From Selaginella tamariscina (Eukaryota; Streptophyta; Lycopodiopsida; Selaginellales; Selaginellaceae), in NCBI GenBank assembly GCA_003024785.1, contig PUQB01000178.1, positions 210,655-274,654 of the forward strand: a stretch of DNA of 64,000 nucleotides, in the 5' to 3' direction. Position numbers and translations under genes: made by a program. The notes beneath the pieces were generated by a model, which worked only from the letters and a program-made list of their open reading frames with translations, made no database searches and was not told the DNA's origin. Shown here one piece after another: positions 1 through 13,003 of this stretch (positions are counted from its first letter, which is position 1; the number at the start of each line of letters is the position of its first letter).

Positions 1-3000
1 TATGTCAAAGAAAGCTTGCAACTCAAGTGCTCTTCTGTAATACATCATTCCCCTCACTGCGTAGAAATATATATCAATATCTTACTATACTGATTAATCA
101 ATATACAATTATAACATGCAGAGATTATTTCCTCCTATTGAGCTTAACAGATTCTAAAGTTCTGTGTACCTGTTCTTGAGAGTGTTTGTCCCCTGAATGA
201 AGCCCATTGACGAAGTTGCATTTCATATTCCTCATTACCCCAAATCTCGCTTTCGGATTTACATTTTATTCGTTCCAGAAAGTTATCCCATTCATCTGTG
301 AAGAAGAAATGTCATAACTTGTATATATATTCGACTGTTACATGTAACAATAATCATAATACTATATATATTAAAAGTTTATAGGCGTATAAACATTATT
401 TATTTATATATAGCACAAACAAATATCTAACCATACAATACTACGTCCCTGTATGCTGTAGTTATGCATAATAATGAATATGTATGTATAAACACCTATG
501 TGCAAAAGCCTCACCTGGATAGATTTTTTGAAGGTAGAAAAGTATAGAAACACCATCCTCATTTTCTAGATGAAGTTGTTCTTTTGTAAACACAATGTCT
601 TCACTATAGTAAGGAGTGAGGACGCTGCAGCAAAGAGAGTGTTTAGCATTAATGTACTAGCATACGTAACTATTATCATTTAAAATATTATCTATGAACT
701 TGCTTTCTCTGTGTATACATTACAGTAATAAATAATGTAATGATTCCTAATACTATTATAACCTGAAGGGAAGCATTTTCCGAACTTTAGGAGCACGAGG
801 CATATCCATAAATAACGAGTTTGTAAAAAACGCAATACGACGCCGTGCTTCGAGGTTAACGGGTACATCCATAGCCGATTCTTTCACCGTTAAGAGCAAG
901 TGAAGCCTGTTAACCTGCAAATGTACACATAAATAAACCGAGTATATATAACGTTCACAGTAAAGTTGCATAATATACCTGTTCAACCCAACCAGGAGAT
1001 GCAGGTGGAGGATAGACAACATTAAAGAAAAGCTGATTTCTGTTATTACTTTTAGTTTTCGGGTCCACAACTCCTTCTCTGTCATAAAAAAAAAAACACA
1101 AATATGTATGCATGTATAAGCGGATGTGAATCGGTTACGCATGTTTACATGTGCATAGGTAAATATGCATATTCGTATATATAAACGTGTTATGCATGCG
1201 GAAAATGAAAATCATGCTGACCTAATTTTTCAGCCATCATGTCTTTAGTAACAACTTCAAACATATCTTGCAGTAACAAATAACCGTATCCCTTGATTTT
1301 AGATGGGGTTCAATCTAGAAAATAAAAAGTTGAATTAAATGCGACTATTGTAATATTAGTGTTCGTACTACAATTGCTGAAATATTATCTCCAAACGTAC
1401 CAGAAGTCCTACAAGCCTCACAAACATCGAAGAAAAAGAAGGGAGAGCATTCAATCGGAAATAAACAAGGAAGTATTCCTATCGATGTGCTCCTTTACTT
1501 CACGTATGATACCATCAATAATTCTGCACATAATACTTTTAGAAACCGAGTAGACACACACAGAAAGAGATACATACATACATACATATGTATATATATA
1601 TATATATATAGTGTGTGTGTGGTGTTGTGGAAAGTTTACCCTTTTTCGGGCTCGCTTCTGATAATCGTCTTAAGAACGGCTTGAATGACTCGTAACATTC
1701 CTCAACTGCACAATGCCTGTAATCATCAGCTTTGATTTCTTCCAAAGATCCATAGTATCTCTTCCACGATATTCGGCAGCCATTTGCAATGCCACCGGAA
1801 TCTATAATCCAGTCTCAAATATATTACATCTCTCTCTCACACACACCATGGTACCTTGCTAGCCAGGAGAAAAGGCGGCCATTGGACAATAGAAAGGTTT
1901 GGATCCGAGCAATATGGAACCATCATTAAGTTCATTTCCCTGTAACCATTATTAGTCCCTGGACATCAGACGCGTATGTTACATGTAACACATAAAAGAA
2001 ACATATATAGTTATATATAACATGTGTGTGTGTGTGTGTGTGCGTTTGCTTGCCTGTTATTGATCAAGTCTTCTTCACGAAAACTCAGAATTACGTCATT
2101 CCACAACTGAGAAAAATTTGCTGCGTACTTTCGATTATTCCCTGGCTGCAATGCAGACGAGAAAGTATTAAGACCAAAGAAAATAATACCTGTACATATA
2201 CGTACAGATATGTACATATATACATATACAGCATATATAAACTGGACAAGACATGCATATATTCATATACTTATTTAAATTTCAGCTAACCTGGTCATAT
2301 TTCCGAACGAATGAAAATGCCTTTCGACGTGCTTTATCTACAGGAATAAGGTTTTCATTGAAAGCGGCTGGTAAAGAACGAAATCTTGACCTTAGCATGC
2401 CCAACGTTCTTATCTGCTCAACAGAATGCAAATCATCATCATCATCATCATCCTCTCTCTCTCTCTCTCTCTCTCGTGTGCACGCACGCACGTCTTTGTG
2501 TGGCATATCGAGTGGTACACCCAGATATGCTCACATGCCATATATGATGGTGATATCGTGCGTGCATCTGCGTGCGCATGTGCACGTGCGTACCTCCCAA
2601 GACGTTTCCATGCACCTATTAGCCCTCCTACCGCCGTAGCAACTATTGCGTACCATATTTGTGTATCCATGAAGTATATCTGTTACAAAACGAATGCATT
2701 TCTCATTACATTAATACGTACATCGTCCAATATCTTGTTGTGTTATAAATATAAAGATTACCAATAGTATCTCATTTCTTACATGTGTGATGTGTGTTTG
2801 TTTAAATAATAAGATTACAAAATGCATAAAGAAAATTTATAACCCTTTTACCAGAATATTTGGGGCCCATTGGCAGATGATGACACCATAGTTCTTCCTT
2901 GCTGCAGTTTTTAATACGAACTCGTAAGACATATAGGCATACATGTATCTATGTGTGTATAGATGTCAAATTTAAGTAAGAAAGCAAACACACCATGTGG

Positions 3001-5972
3001 AAATGCCTCGTGCCATGTGTATGTAATGTCCTTAACCTTCATGATCTTTTTGTCGATTTGACCAATGGCACGAACTGTTTAAAACAAATTATTCCACATT
3101 TAACAAACAAAGCATCTAAATTATATAGAACATTACCTGAAAACATAGCTGAAACACAACTTGCACGCAATGAGAAAGACCCAAAACATTGTGTAGCTGA
3201 AACCCGCATTGTAAGTATGTGCAAAAAAACTAGATTACTAACATATAATATATTCAATTTGAATTTATACGTATGTGTGTGTCTACATATAGATACAGAG
3301 AAACATCTATACGATTTCTGTCCACTTACGAGAAGAGTGTAATCTGGTCTTCATGCATTCCTCGACCGACATATAAAGGAACCTGCATTATTTCACTTTA
3401 GTAGATACTTTGTATGCATGTTTATTATACAAGGAGGCAATGCATATCTTTTATTTGTTATATACATATATGTTAACGTGCACCCGTACCATTCCACACA
3501 CACACACACGAATAATTATGTACCTGTGACCACCAAAGCATGAAACGTACTATCCGCCAGTTGGAATTCTCAATCAGCCTTGGATGAATGAAGTTATTAA
3601 TTAGCAGGTATATACTTAATGTGACTTGTACATGCAAGCATACTAACCCTATTTTATGCGGACGGAATACACATATTACGATCTAAAAACCCATAGTAGA
3701 GTATTATAAAGTTATGATACTACAAGACAATATATATGTATTAATACAGACAAGATGAAAAGTATAGATAAGTTCTATAATTGTGCATACGGGTCTATAC
3801 CATAATTTATAACCACGCATATATAGATACTATACCTTCGTAAGAGTGGGAAAATGAAGAACACTGCACCTATTAAATTGGGGAGAAGGTAGACGATTAC
3901 CGCAGCAGTGTACAATGAAGGATTCTTCCAACTGTTCCCTAGCCAGTTGCGTACGTTCTTAAGGAATCCCGCTGACTCCGAAGAATGAGCATATAATGTA
4001 GAAAGAGCAATAACCCATGCTAATGAAGTCACCAGCTTAAGTATGGGCCTCGACATACCCGTAAACTTCAAACTTCGAGCAGCCTTGAATGTGAAAAGGA
4101 TATCAAGAAGGCCTGTGCAATAAATGCATCACACATTAATGTATTGTTATTATCCAACGCATTTATTGGTATACTAACGATAAATGTAAAAAATCAAATA
4201 CAAAATAAAGACAGATCTACAAAGAGAGAACCTATGTCTAGCTATACACTTCGTCTCTATATATAATGTAATCAGTAAGTATAATAAAGTTAAAACAGAG
4301 TTGAAATGTTTGAAGTAAAATTAGGTGTTTATATACATATATATATATAAAGATGTATTGATTGTAGAATGTATGTATGCAAACAATGATGATATATTGT
4401 ATATGCATAATGTACATGAATCATCTACGTATATGAATGTAAGCAAAGCATAACTGTATTAACATAATACGTATATGTATATACACTTAACACTTACTTT
4501 GTACAACACGAAGAGCTGAAGCTACTATGAAAATGGTTGATAGCTTCTTTAGCATTTCCTCTTTAAATATGTCAGATGGCGACTTAACGTTATTCCATGC
4601 AAGGATAATCATAACCTGTCATAAGGTGTATGAGCGTGTATACCCGTGTACGTGTATATATACCCATGAACGTATAAAAATACCTGAAGAGCCAAAATGT
4701 AAAACGTCCACATTCGGTCAAAGCTCCTGAATATATGCCAGAAGGAACGGATTTCTACAAATCCAGTTTTGTTCAGCCTGTTAGAGAGATGCTTAGTTTC
4801 CTGCATAAAAAACAGAAAACTTAAGATATATATAATCAAATATATTAGATTTCACATGACTAAGTGCGTTCGCGTCAAAAAGCACACACAATCTATTGTT
4901 ACACAGGGGGGGAAGGGCGCAGGATGGGGGAGAGACAGACCTGAAAATGGTTTGATGGCGGTGGAGCAACGAAGAAATCAGCATTAGCTCTCATTGGCCA
5001 TCCCAGACGAAAACAATCCACTGACCTGTCACGGGAAGGTCATTATATAATGTTGTAAAAGTTATATATAATATATACCAGAAGTATTCATTTAGATCGT
5101 CGTAATTTCTCCACGCAGAATGAGGGGCAGTTCCCCCATTGTTGTTCGCAGCTTCCTGAAAAGACTTGGAATTAAAAACCATTACAAAAATAAACACACT
5201 CATTACATGTTTACACATGCGTATCTACAAAGTATATATTTGACTCTCTCTCTCCCCGGGTGCACGGACCTTCTGAATGATGTCATATATTGGCGTGACA
5301 CTTTACGAAGAAAGGATTCTTCATCGCCACCATATGCAGGTTTTATGTTTTCCCCGGTCACAAAGCTCACGTTACCAGCAAGCATTCCGTGAAGTTCCAA
5401 TGCCATCTGCAAGTCAGACCATAATAAATTTAATTAACGATATCGTATAGATAGAAATACATGTGTGTTGTAAGGACACGTATGTAACTATGAGTAGCTA
5501 GAGATTGACTCACGTTATGAAATATGTAACACAGACATTCCGGCATGAAACGCAGATTTGCTGCCTCCCCCCAGATAAGAAGAAATAGGCCCATGTAGAG
5601 GAGCTTACGTTGGTGAACATCGTGTTCAATTTGTGCCTGCGGCATACTGCAATATAACATAGAAGCTGTTACGTGTGTGTTACAATGAAGGGAAAAAGAT
5701 ACTTACATGAGGCTGTTTTTCCGGCCAAGAAACTTGCACCAACTTTTATAATTCTTGAAAAGCTTACGCATGACCTCATTAATAGCATGATCCTCCAACT
5801 GCATACAAATGCTTTTAGACATTCATAGTAGGTAGCAGTAAAAAAATATTAAACCGACCCTGTTAATTGATTCAGCCTTTGTCTGTGCTCGAACATGAAC
5901 ACTGGCAAGCAACAAAATGAGATGCTCCCTTTGATTGGCCACGTTATCTTTCTACATCACACATGTTATGGC

Positions 5973-6035
<63 letters not shown>

Positions 6036-7218
6036 CTGTGTGTGTGTGTGTGTGTGTGTGTGTTGTACCTGAAAGCCAAAGACCTCCTTCAACCAATCGA
6101 GTACATCAGCTTCCTTGGTGGTTGTCCGCCATGGTAAGCCACGAACGTTTCTCAATGCTTCCACCGCTGCTTTGATCTGAAATATAAAAAGAGTGTCATA
6201 AGACTCTCATGAACTATATATATGATAAAAAATATAGAAAGTAATATTTGTCAAAGTTCAAGTTTTGAAGACAGCTGTGTATATATTACTTCGAATACCT
6301 CGGGGAGCTGCATTATGGCTTGTGATGCTCCTGCGACATCAAGCGGCAAGATATTGTATGCGGCATAGATTTCTTCCTTCTCCTTGACATCTTGACCGGT
6401 TGCAATGATCTGAGAGAACAAAATCAAACATGAGTCAATGTGCCCGGTGATACACACACACACACACACACAGACAGTATATAGCATATCATGTACCTCT
6501 GGAGCAACTTCTTCAGTCTTGTTAACCGCACATAGAACCTCGAACAAGACTCCAGCTGTTTGGTAAGCCTTCGCGAGTTGGGCTCTGCACAAAACCAAAA
6601 ACAATCCCAAAATCAAACTTATATATAAGAAATTCGCACACCATAACAATTGATAGTACCTGTCTGTGTTTTCGGCGCCATCGAGACATTTGACATACTG
6701 CTTGTAGTAGCGTTGATAGAAACTCTGTATCTCTTTGGGATCACTGTCTTTGACCCTTTGTCGGATAGTTCTTTCATTATCCTAAAAATCCAGAAAACTC
6801 TATCTGATCCCAAATAGATGGGTCCGACAGGCTTACCTTTTCCAGGCGCTGCAGCAATGCCGTCTTGAATTGACGAACCCCCCTTCCGCTGGACGTCGGA
6901 TCGAGACGATGCGCCTTTTCAAATGCATAGAATCGACCTGTCTCAGAATGCGATCAGCCAAATGAAAGAATACAGGGGCAAAATGCGGGATTACAGTGAG
7001 ATAAGGGGATAGAAAGGCGCAAAGGTACTTACAGAGATAGGCGACGCGGGGCCGTTCTGGTTCTATCTCGTTCGCGACACGCAAGATGGTTCCGATAGGG
7101 GCAAGCGACGCAGGAACTACTTCGCTGTCAAGAACTTCACCTGAGAACATACCGCTTGGGTAGTTCTACTCAGCCGCCGTCCGGATGCATCTGTAGAGTC
7201 CAATGAAGGTGCAGCCGG
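1..7218 (-). CDS. Callose synthase (1,3-beta-glucan synthase, GT48), spliced, 3' part outside window
   Basis: Plasma-membrane enzyme that makes callose from UDP-glucose. Many short exons read right to left. Near 7.1 kb lies the N-terminus ([27 protein letters not shown]). At 6.25-6.6 kb is the Vta1-like region ([20 protein letters not shown]). At 5.2-5.65 kb is the FKS1 domain 1 ([39 protein letters not shown]), at 4.6-4.8 kb [10 protein letters not shown], and at 3.8-4.1 kb a membrane segment. From 2.7 kb leftward follow [58 protein letters not shown] (763-915), [10 protein letters not shown] and, at the edge, [19 protein letters not shown]. The start chosen is the ATG at 7218, which opens a leader with GRRLSRTTQ as in the family; it is one base out of frame with the next block. 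A second 1-base slip lies near 3050 in an A5 run. Catalytic core and C-terminal membrane part lie outside the window. Family assignment is secure; subfamily is not. Confidence 0.95.
5975..6063. repeat. Compound microsatellite (CT)n(TA)n(TG)n in a callose synthase intron
   Basis: About 20 CT, 10 TA and 12 TG units in direct succession, typical of introns throughout this window. Confidence 0.95.
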
Positions 7219-8534
7219 CATCGTTCAAGGCGGATTATTGGCTTCTGGACTTAGCACCTTGATCAAGCGATCTCTTCCTGAGATTGTAGGCAGATTATCG
7301 GCTTCTCTACAACCTAGCGCCCTTGATCAAGCGTTCTACTTTACCCTGCCGTCTTCAATCCGGCTTTCCCCTAGCTGCATTTCGTGCGATTTCGGAACCG
7401 ACCTGCTTGAAACGGCCTCGTGAAAATCTGTGTTCTTCAGTGTTTTGGTGATCAAAATGAATCTGATCTCCTCTCGGAAAGCACACCCTAGCGCCTTCGA
7501 TCAAACACTCTACTTACCCTTCCGGCCTTTATCATAGCTGCATTCCTACAAAATGTGCGGTTTTTGAAACGGACCTGCTTGAAACGGCCGCACCGGTGCG
7601 AAATCCCGTGAAAGTTTCAGTTCTTGAGCTGAAAAATCCGTGTTTTAACACAGGTTCAGAATGAATACCATCGTGCGCCAAGGGGAAAGGACAGAGTAGA
7701 GATCATACCTTAAACAAACAGTAAACAGCGGCGCGTCTTCTCTCTTCTCTCCGGCAGCTACTGTTGAAAGAACGTTCTTACCGTTTATCTTCGACAGTAC
7801 GTGAGCCTACAAGATTATCAACCTAATCTCCCTGATTAGCTGCAAAATAAGCAGAGCCGCTCTATGCTTGGCTTGACCGTTTAAATATTGAATCCTACGT
7901 GGCTCACTCAATCCGACCTGGCAAATATTTTTTAAATACACCATATCCATTACGTGACACGTGGAAGATGCAGTTTTATATTCTTTTTATTAAATGGACA
8001 TAAGTCACGAATAATGAAGATCAGCCGTTGATTCGAGTCAGTGCTGGGGACCTACCTAGGAAAAATGGCAATATTAAATATAAGTTACTATATTATTTTG
8101 TTATTGCATATATAATATATAATATACAAATGAACAACAACACAACCTAAACTATGCGACTTTATTAAATTAAACAATATAGTTGTGTTAGATAATGAGA
8201 TGGTAATGAACATAATCCATACATTAACACACTAAATAAACATACACGCAAAGGTTTCACATCAATAAAAGCATACTTTTCGCTCATGTCAACCTCCAAA
8301 CATACAGAAAGTCCATAAATATACACATATACATCAGATATACATGGCATACATATATAGGCCCACACTTGGATAAGCTAACTCATTGTCAAAATCTGTC
8401 TCATTCATTTTCCAATAAATAGTATAATATAATCTCCATCAACCACAGCCCATGTATCCCATATAGGAGGAACACGGACAATATCACTAAACTAAGACAA
8501 GTGTGTAATGTCTACTTAACATAATATTCAGTAA

Positions 8535-8567
<33 letters not shown>

Positions 8568-8658
8568 TCAGACACACATATATGTATGTGTATGTATATA
8601 TATGTATGTAGAGAGAGGTAATACGCACGTATGTATATATACACGTATATTCACGCAC
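7219..8658. other. Upstream region of callose synthase, non-coding
   Basis: No credible coding exon. The part next to the gene is GC-richer and contains an internal duplication (listed separately). From 7.9 kb it becomes AT-rich. A (CT)n/(CA)n tract lies at 8534-8568 and further (TA)n/(TG)n follow. Probably promoter, 5' UTR and spacer. Confidence 0.6.
7315..7588. repeat. Tandem duplication (about 174 bp offset) upstream of callose synthase
   Basis: The block at 7315-7421, beginning CTAGCGCCCTTGATCAA and ending GACCTGCTTGAAACGGCC, recurs diverged at 7489-7588 (CTAGCGCCTTCGATCAAA ... GACCTGCTTGAAACGGCC). A shorter partial copy of the GATCAAGCG part sits near 7240-7275. It lies in the presumed 5' UTR or promoter of the callose synthase gene. 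Confidence 0.7.
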
Positions 8659-9565
8659 CTTGGATTCGAACGTGCTTTGCTTTGCATAAAAGACCCTTTT
8701 TGACTCTTCCATGCCACGGAGTAGTTCAACTCAATGTTGTTTATTTCTTCTGGGCAATCTACATTTGACACATTGGTTCCCTCAAGCTTTATTAAAATGA
8801 GCTATATATATATATATATATATATATCATACTTTTTATAATGAGTGTACTACACATGATTCCAGTATATGCATATATATTAAATATTATATATGGTATC
8901 AGCATACACGATTGCCAACTGCACAACAGCACCCACATGAACACTTGCCTTGTTAGGTAAGAGATTCCTTAAACTCTATTTTACTTCTTCTTTTTGATAT
9001 GCTATTGTTTACATATAGTATATATTGTTTATACATATATTTATATATTCTTTCTATATGCTAGTGCAGTGGCCCTCTAGTTAATAGTCATGTTATGTAT
9101 TAGAGAGTTCTATAGAAATGTATACATGTATGTATTGTGTATAAGGCATACACATACACACACCTGAGCGTGATTGCAGAAAAATGCAGATCACATTAAC
9201 TTGTTATATACATACATATTGGACACACACACACACACACTCACGCACACGCACACACCTGTCAGAGTGAATAGCTGAAGGGCACAGGCCCTTGAAGTCC
9301 CAGAAAGAATATAATGTTGCCTCGAGTTTCCATGCACCACCAATATAGCCGACACATAGCATCAAAAATCACAACCGGTGCTAGAATATCCGGCTGCAAT
9401 CATGTATAGAGTACCAATATACGTAATGAATATATAGCCACATCACTAAAATGAACTAGTTTACAATAATTATCATTCAATTAATAAAATATCTTACCTT
9501 AAGAATTCGGAAAAAAGTAGTTCGGACCTGTAAAATTATTTATATAGTTTAAAGCATTATAGGAA

Positions 9566-10035
9566 TTAAAACTTATATAATTCAAATATTATTATACTAT
9601 AATTAAGAAATAAATTAAGTAAAATAAAATGAAAACTTACATGGTAGAGCCTGAACAGAGACATTAGTAGCAGCTAAATGTCCGTAATCAACTGCTAATG
9701 TGGTTTCTCCTATAGCTTTCACGATAAACCTTATAATTAATATACATTTATATCTTACTATTGCTTAATTAAACATAATTAAAACTCACTCCATAGGTAA
9801 CAAGGTATTAGACGCACGCACCCGCCCATACACATACACACAATACACAGACACGTGCAAGGATGTGAATGTTATTTATAAGATTTAAACTATATAATAA
9901 TATATTTTGATTCTAAAGCTATCGAACTGTTTTAAAGCATTATAGGAATTAAATATTTATATAATTCAAATATTATTATACTCTAATTAAGAATATAAAC
10001 CAAGTAAAATAAAATGGAAACTTACGCAGTGGAGA
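9566..10035. repeat. Direct repeat of an intron segment in the subtilase remnant
   Basis: 9550-9650 and 9930-10030 share a long, nearly identical AT-rich stretch (for example TTCAAATATTATTATACT and AAGTAAAATAAAATG) that runs up to a minus-strand splice donor in both copies. This indicates local duplication before or during the inversion. Confidence 0.7.
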
Positions 10036-10060
10036 GTTTATATAAGAAAGGAATAGCCTG

Positions 10061-10165
10061 ACCAGCTTTAGCACCGTGATTGTGTACAATATACAAGGAG
10101 AAAACACATTAGCAATTGATTACGGAGATTTAGCTGCTACTAATGTCATAATCCCTCCTGCACAT
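10061..10165 (+). pseudogene. Inverted copy of the subtilase PA-domain exon
   Basis: Plus-strand reading STVIVYNIQGENTLAI followed by DYGDLAATNVI matches the minus-strand exon at 9642-9730 (ETTLAVDYGHLAATNVS) at protein and DNA level, in opposite orientation. Just left of it, 10020-10060 reads on the minus strand NHGAKAGQAIPF, so the exon appears broken and partly inverted. Confidence 0.65.
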
Positions 10166-10799
10166 GCCACTATCTCCCCTTTTGTTTCCTCGTGTCCAAT
10201 GAGCCACCAGACAGAATATGCTCATTTCACTAAACTGAGAACGTTAGTGTGTGTGTGTTGTGCGCGCGCGCGCGGGCATCAATAGCGGTCAGTATGTGTA
10301 TGTAAACCATACTTATATGTCATATATATACACTCCAACATATCTATGGAATATGCACATATGTATGTATAAAATATATATATATATATATATTGTGAGA
10401 TATATGACATATAGACGCATCCACCAGGACGTGTATTTGATATACATATAGAATGTATAAAGTATACATATGAATATATAATAATGTACGGAATATGTAC
10501 ATATTCATATGTATGTAGTACAAAAAACATGTAAATACAAAAAATAATCATATGGAAAACAATATTCTACGTGATACACCATAGTATATTATACCTACAC
10601 ACACACATATATATTACTATTCCACTAAGATATAGATTATATATATATATATATATTATATATATATATATACACTAACATATACAAATAATTAAAATAC
10701 CTGTGTCAATCACGGCAATAATCACATTCTTGCCGCCCCAAGTGGTCCATAATGTTCCATAACCATCTTAACACCTGGTAACTTTGTAGAGGTAAAGCT

Positions 10800-11396
10800 A
10801 CTTTATATGCATGTGTGTGTGAAACTATACTTCACATCCATTAGTTCTATAAGTGTGCGTGTGTGTGCGTGTGTGCGTGTCCGATAGAAATATAGACACT
10901 TCATGTGTGTGTGTGTGTGTGTGTGTGTGCGAGCGTGAGAGAGAGAGAAAGCTTGATATATCCGGAATAACAGCTGCAAATTTATATGCATGCGAGTGTG
11001 TACAATAAATATATGTGAATGCATGTGTAGTGTCTATACGTATATGCATGCTAATGTATCCACGTACACACGAAGGAGTTCAGTTAGGTATAGTAGACAA
11101 ACTTACATATTTAGAGTACACACACACCCGCGTCGATGCTCAAAGATTGTAGACTAGAATAATAGCAACTGATATTAATTGTAAATAACATAGAAGAAAA
11201 GCATATATCTATAATGTAAACCATTTAAACTTACAGCATCACATACCCACTAATATGACCCTCGATGAATTACCACCTCCTGAGGAAAAGAAAACATTAA
11301 TAAAATTATCAATATAATAGTTAATACTTACATAGCTGTCATAATATAGACTACTAATTATATTCACATATATATACAGGTTACGCACGCACATAC
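10800..11396. other. Intergenic, microsatellite-rich
   Basis: (GT)n and (GA)n at 10855-10950 and AT-rich DNA otherwise. A short minus-strand stretch at 11246-11290 (GGGNSSRVILVG, with an AG acceptor before it) could be a leftover exon. It does not join in frame to the neighbouring gene. Confidence 0.5.
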
Positions 11397-12970
11397 TTAC
11401 ACATTCCAGGGGTTCTCTCCAGGGAGAGGTTTCACGTTGGGATTGGGATACGTCTTCCCACTTCCTTTACCACCACGAACATATGTGGGATCATCTCCTT
11501 TATAATTGGGATTAGGCCATGTTTTACCACCTTTCTTAGTAGACCCTGCAAACTCTGGCCCAACTGGAGGCCCTTTGTAGTCCGGGTTTGGCCATACTTT
11601 ACCACCACCTTCACATAAAAAAGCAGTAATTATAATGCATAATCATAATAATATAACATTTATAGTTATTAATGTGGCATTGATTACAGTTAATATATAT
11701 ATACACACATCCAAAGCTTCTCCTATTCCGCTTGTCCAATAAACTGCCTATATCTCATATAATGCACACAAACGGCTTGTGATTTATAAAATGTTCGTGT
11801 GTATGTGTGTGTTAGTCTATAAAAAATGCTTGTTGATGTGCGGGTTTCTGTCTACAACCATATGATGTTGTGTGTATGTGTGTACGAACTCAACCACCTA
11901 TATATGCACATTACTTGTGAAAATGTAATAATGTAGTTAGTTATGTGTATATGTATGCATGCACCTTTGCCGCCTCCAGTCACGTAAATGGTGGAGGACC
12001 TTTGTAGTTGGGATTAGGCCCATGTTTTACCACTCCCTTTGCCACCACCACCCCACACATACGTTGGGTCATCACCTTTGTAGTTCGGGTTTGGCCACGT
12101 TTTCCCTGTTCCTCCTTTTCCAGATCCACTCACAAATGGTGGGTCACCTGGTTGTGGTTTGTAGTTCGGGTTTGGCCACGTTTTACCGCTTCCTTTGCTA
12201 TAGAGAGAGAGAGAGATGTTAATGTCTTCTTATCAAAACTGAGTATAAGCATTGTATACATATATGCGTATGCAAGTGAACAATGATCATGCATACAATT
12301 CATGGAACATATACATTCATAAATATTGTATCCACACATACGTGCACACGTATATGTGTAACACCAGAGGATAATAAATAATAATACAAAGGGTAATATA
12401 TGTAATAAATATAATAAAATACATGTATACATGTGCGTCAAAACAATATATATACAAAACAATATGCAATTTTACCTGAAAGAGACGAAGTTATCACGTC
12501 CATCACTCATCTCAGGCTTATAGTTGGGGTTAGGCCACGTTTTGCCACTCCCATACTTGCTGAATGAAGATCCACCAGAAGAATACACATAATTATCACC
12601 TGGTTGTGGCTTGTAGTTTGGATTTGGCCATGTTTTCCCCACCCTTTACCAAATGATGAACTTCTAAATGAACCCGATGAGAAACTCTCATCCGAAGGCT
12701 TGTAATCCGGATCCAAAAGTGGACTCGGCCACCCATCTATGTATTTGTGCGTGGGTATCGAAACTTAAGGTATACACGAGGTGTGTGTGTGTATTGCAAA
12801 CCATGTACCTTCGTCTCTATAGAGCTTCTGTGGTGCTAGTCCCCCAGTTGCTGGAGAATCTGTTGTCGTTGCTTCTGCAGCTGCTGCTACCGTAGTTGTT
12901 GCTGTGCTTGTAACATCCACAATTGCATTAGCAGCATCCACATTTTGTCTGTAAGAGACTTCACTTAATG

Positions 12971-13003
<33 letters not shown>

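Larger units (their letters stand above)
8659..10790 (-). pseudogene. Decayed subtilisin-like serine protease (subtilase, S8)
   Basis: Four exon remnants lie in correct subtilase order on the minus strand. 10701-10790 reads WTTWGGKNVIIAVIDTG, the catalytic Asp block, and ends in a proper GT donor. 9642-9730 reads ETTLAVDYGHLAATNVS, which resembles the PA-domain stretch before the LPAT motif. 9259-9393 begins PDILAPVV, like the KPDI.APG block before the active Ser. 8659-8801 holds VDCPEEINNIELNYS, like the C-terminal ...LNYPS block. No exon with the catalytic His or GTSMA Ser is readable, several frames are broken, and one PA exon copy is inverted. I infer a pseudogene. Individual fragments are short, so the family call rests on their order. 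Confidence 0.6.

Noticed and set aside
8165..8368. Minus-strand open frame of 67 residues near the subtilase remnant
   Set aside because: Tyr/Cys/Leu-rich translation of AT/(TA)n DNA, no similarity to the subtilase C-terminus.
11246..11290. Possible extra C-terminal exon (GGGNSSRVILVG) of the WPNPNYK gene
   Set aside because: Has acceptor and donor-like ends, but joining it to the preceding exon gives an immediate stop; the TAA after GENPWNV is simpler.
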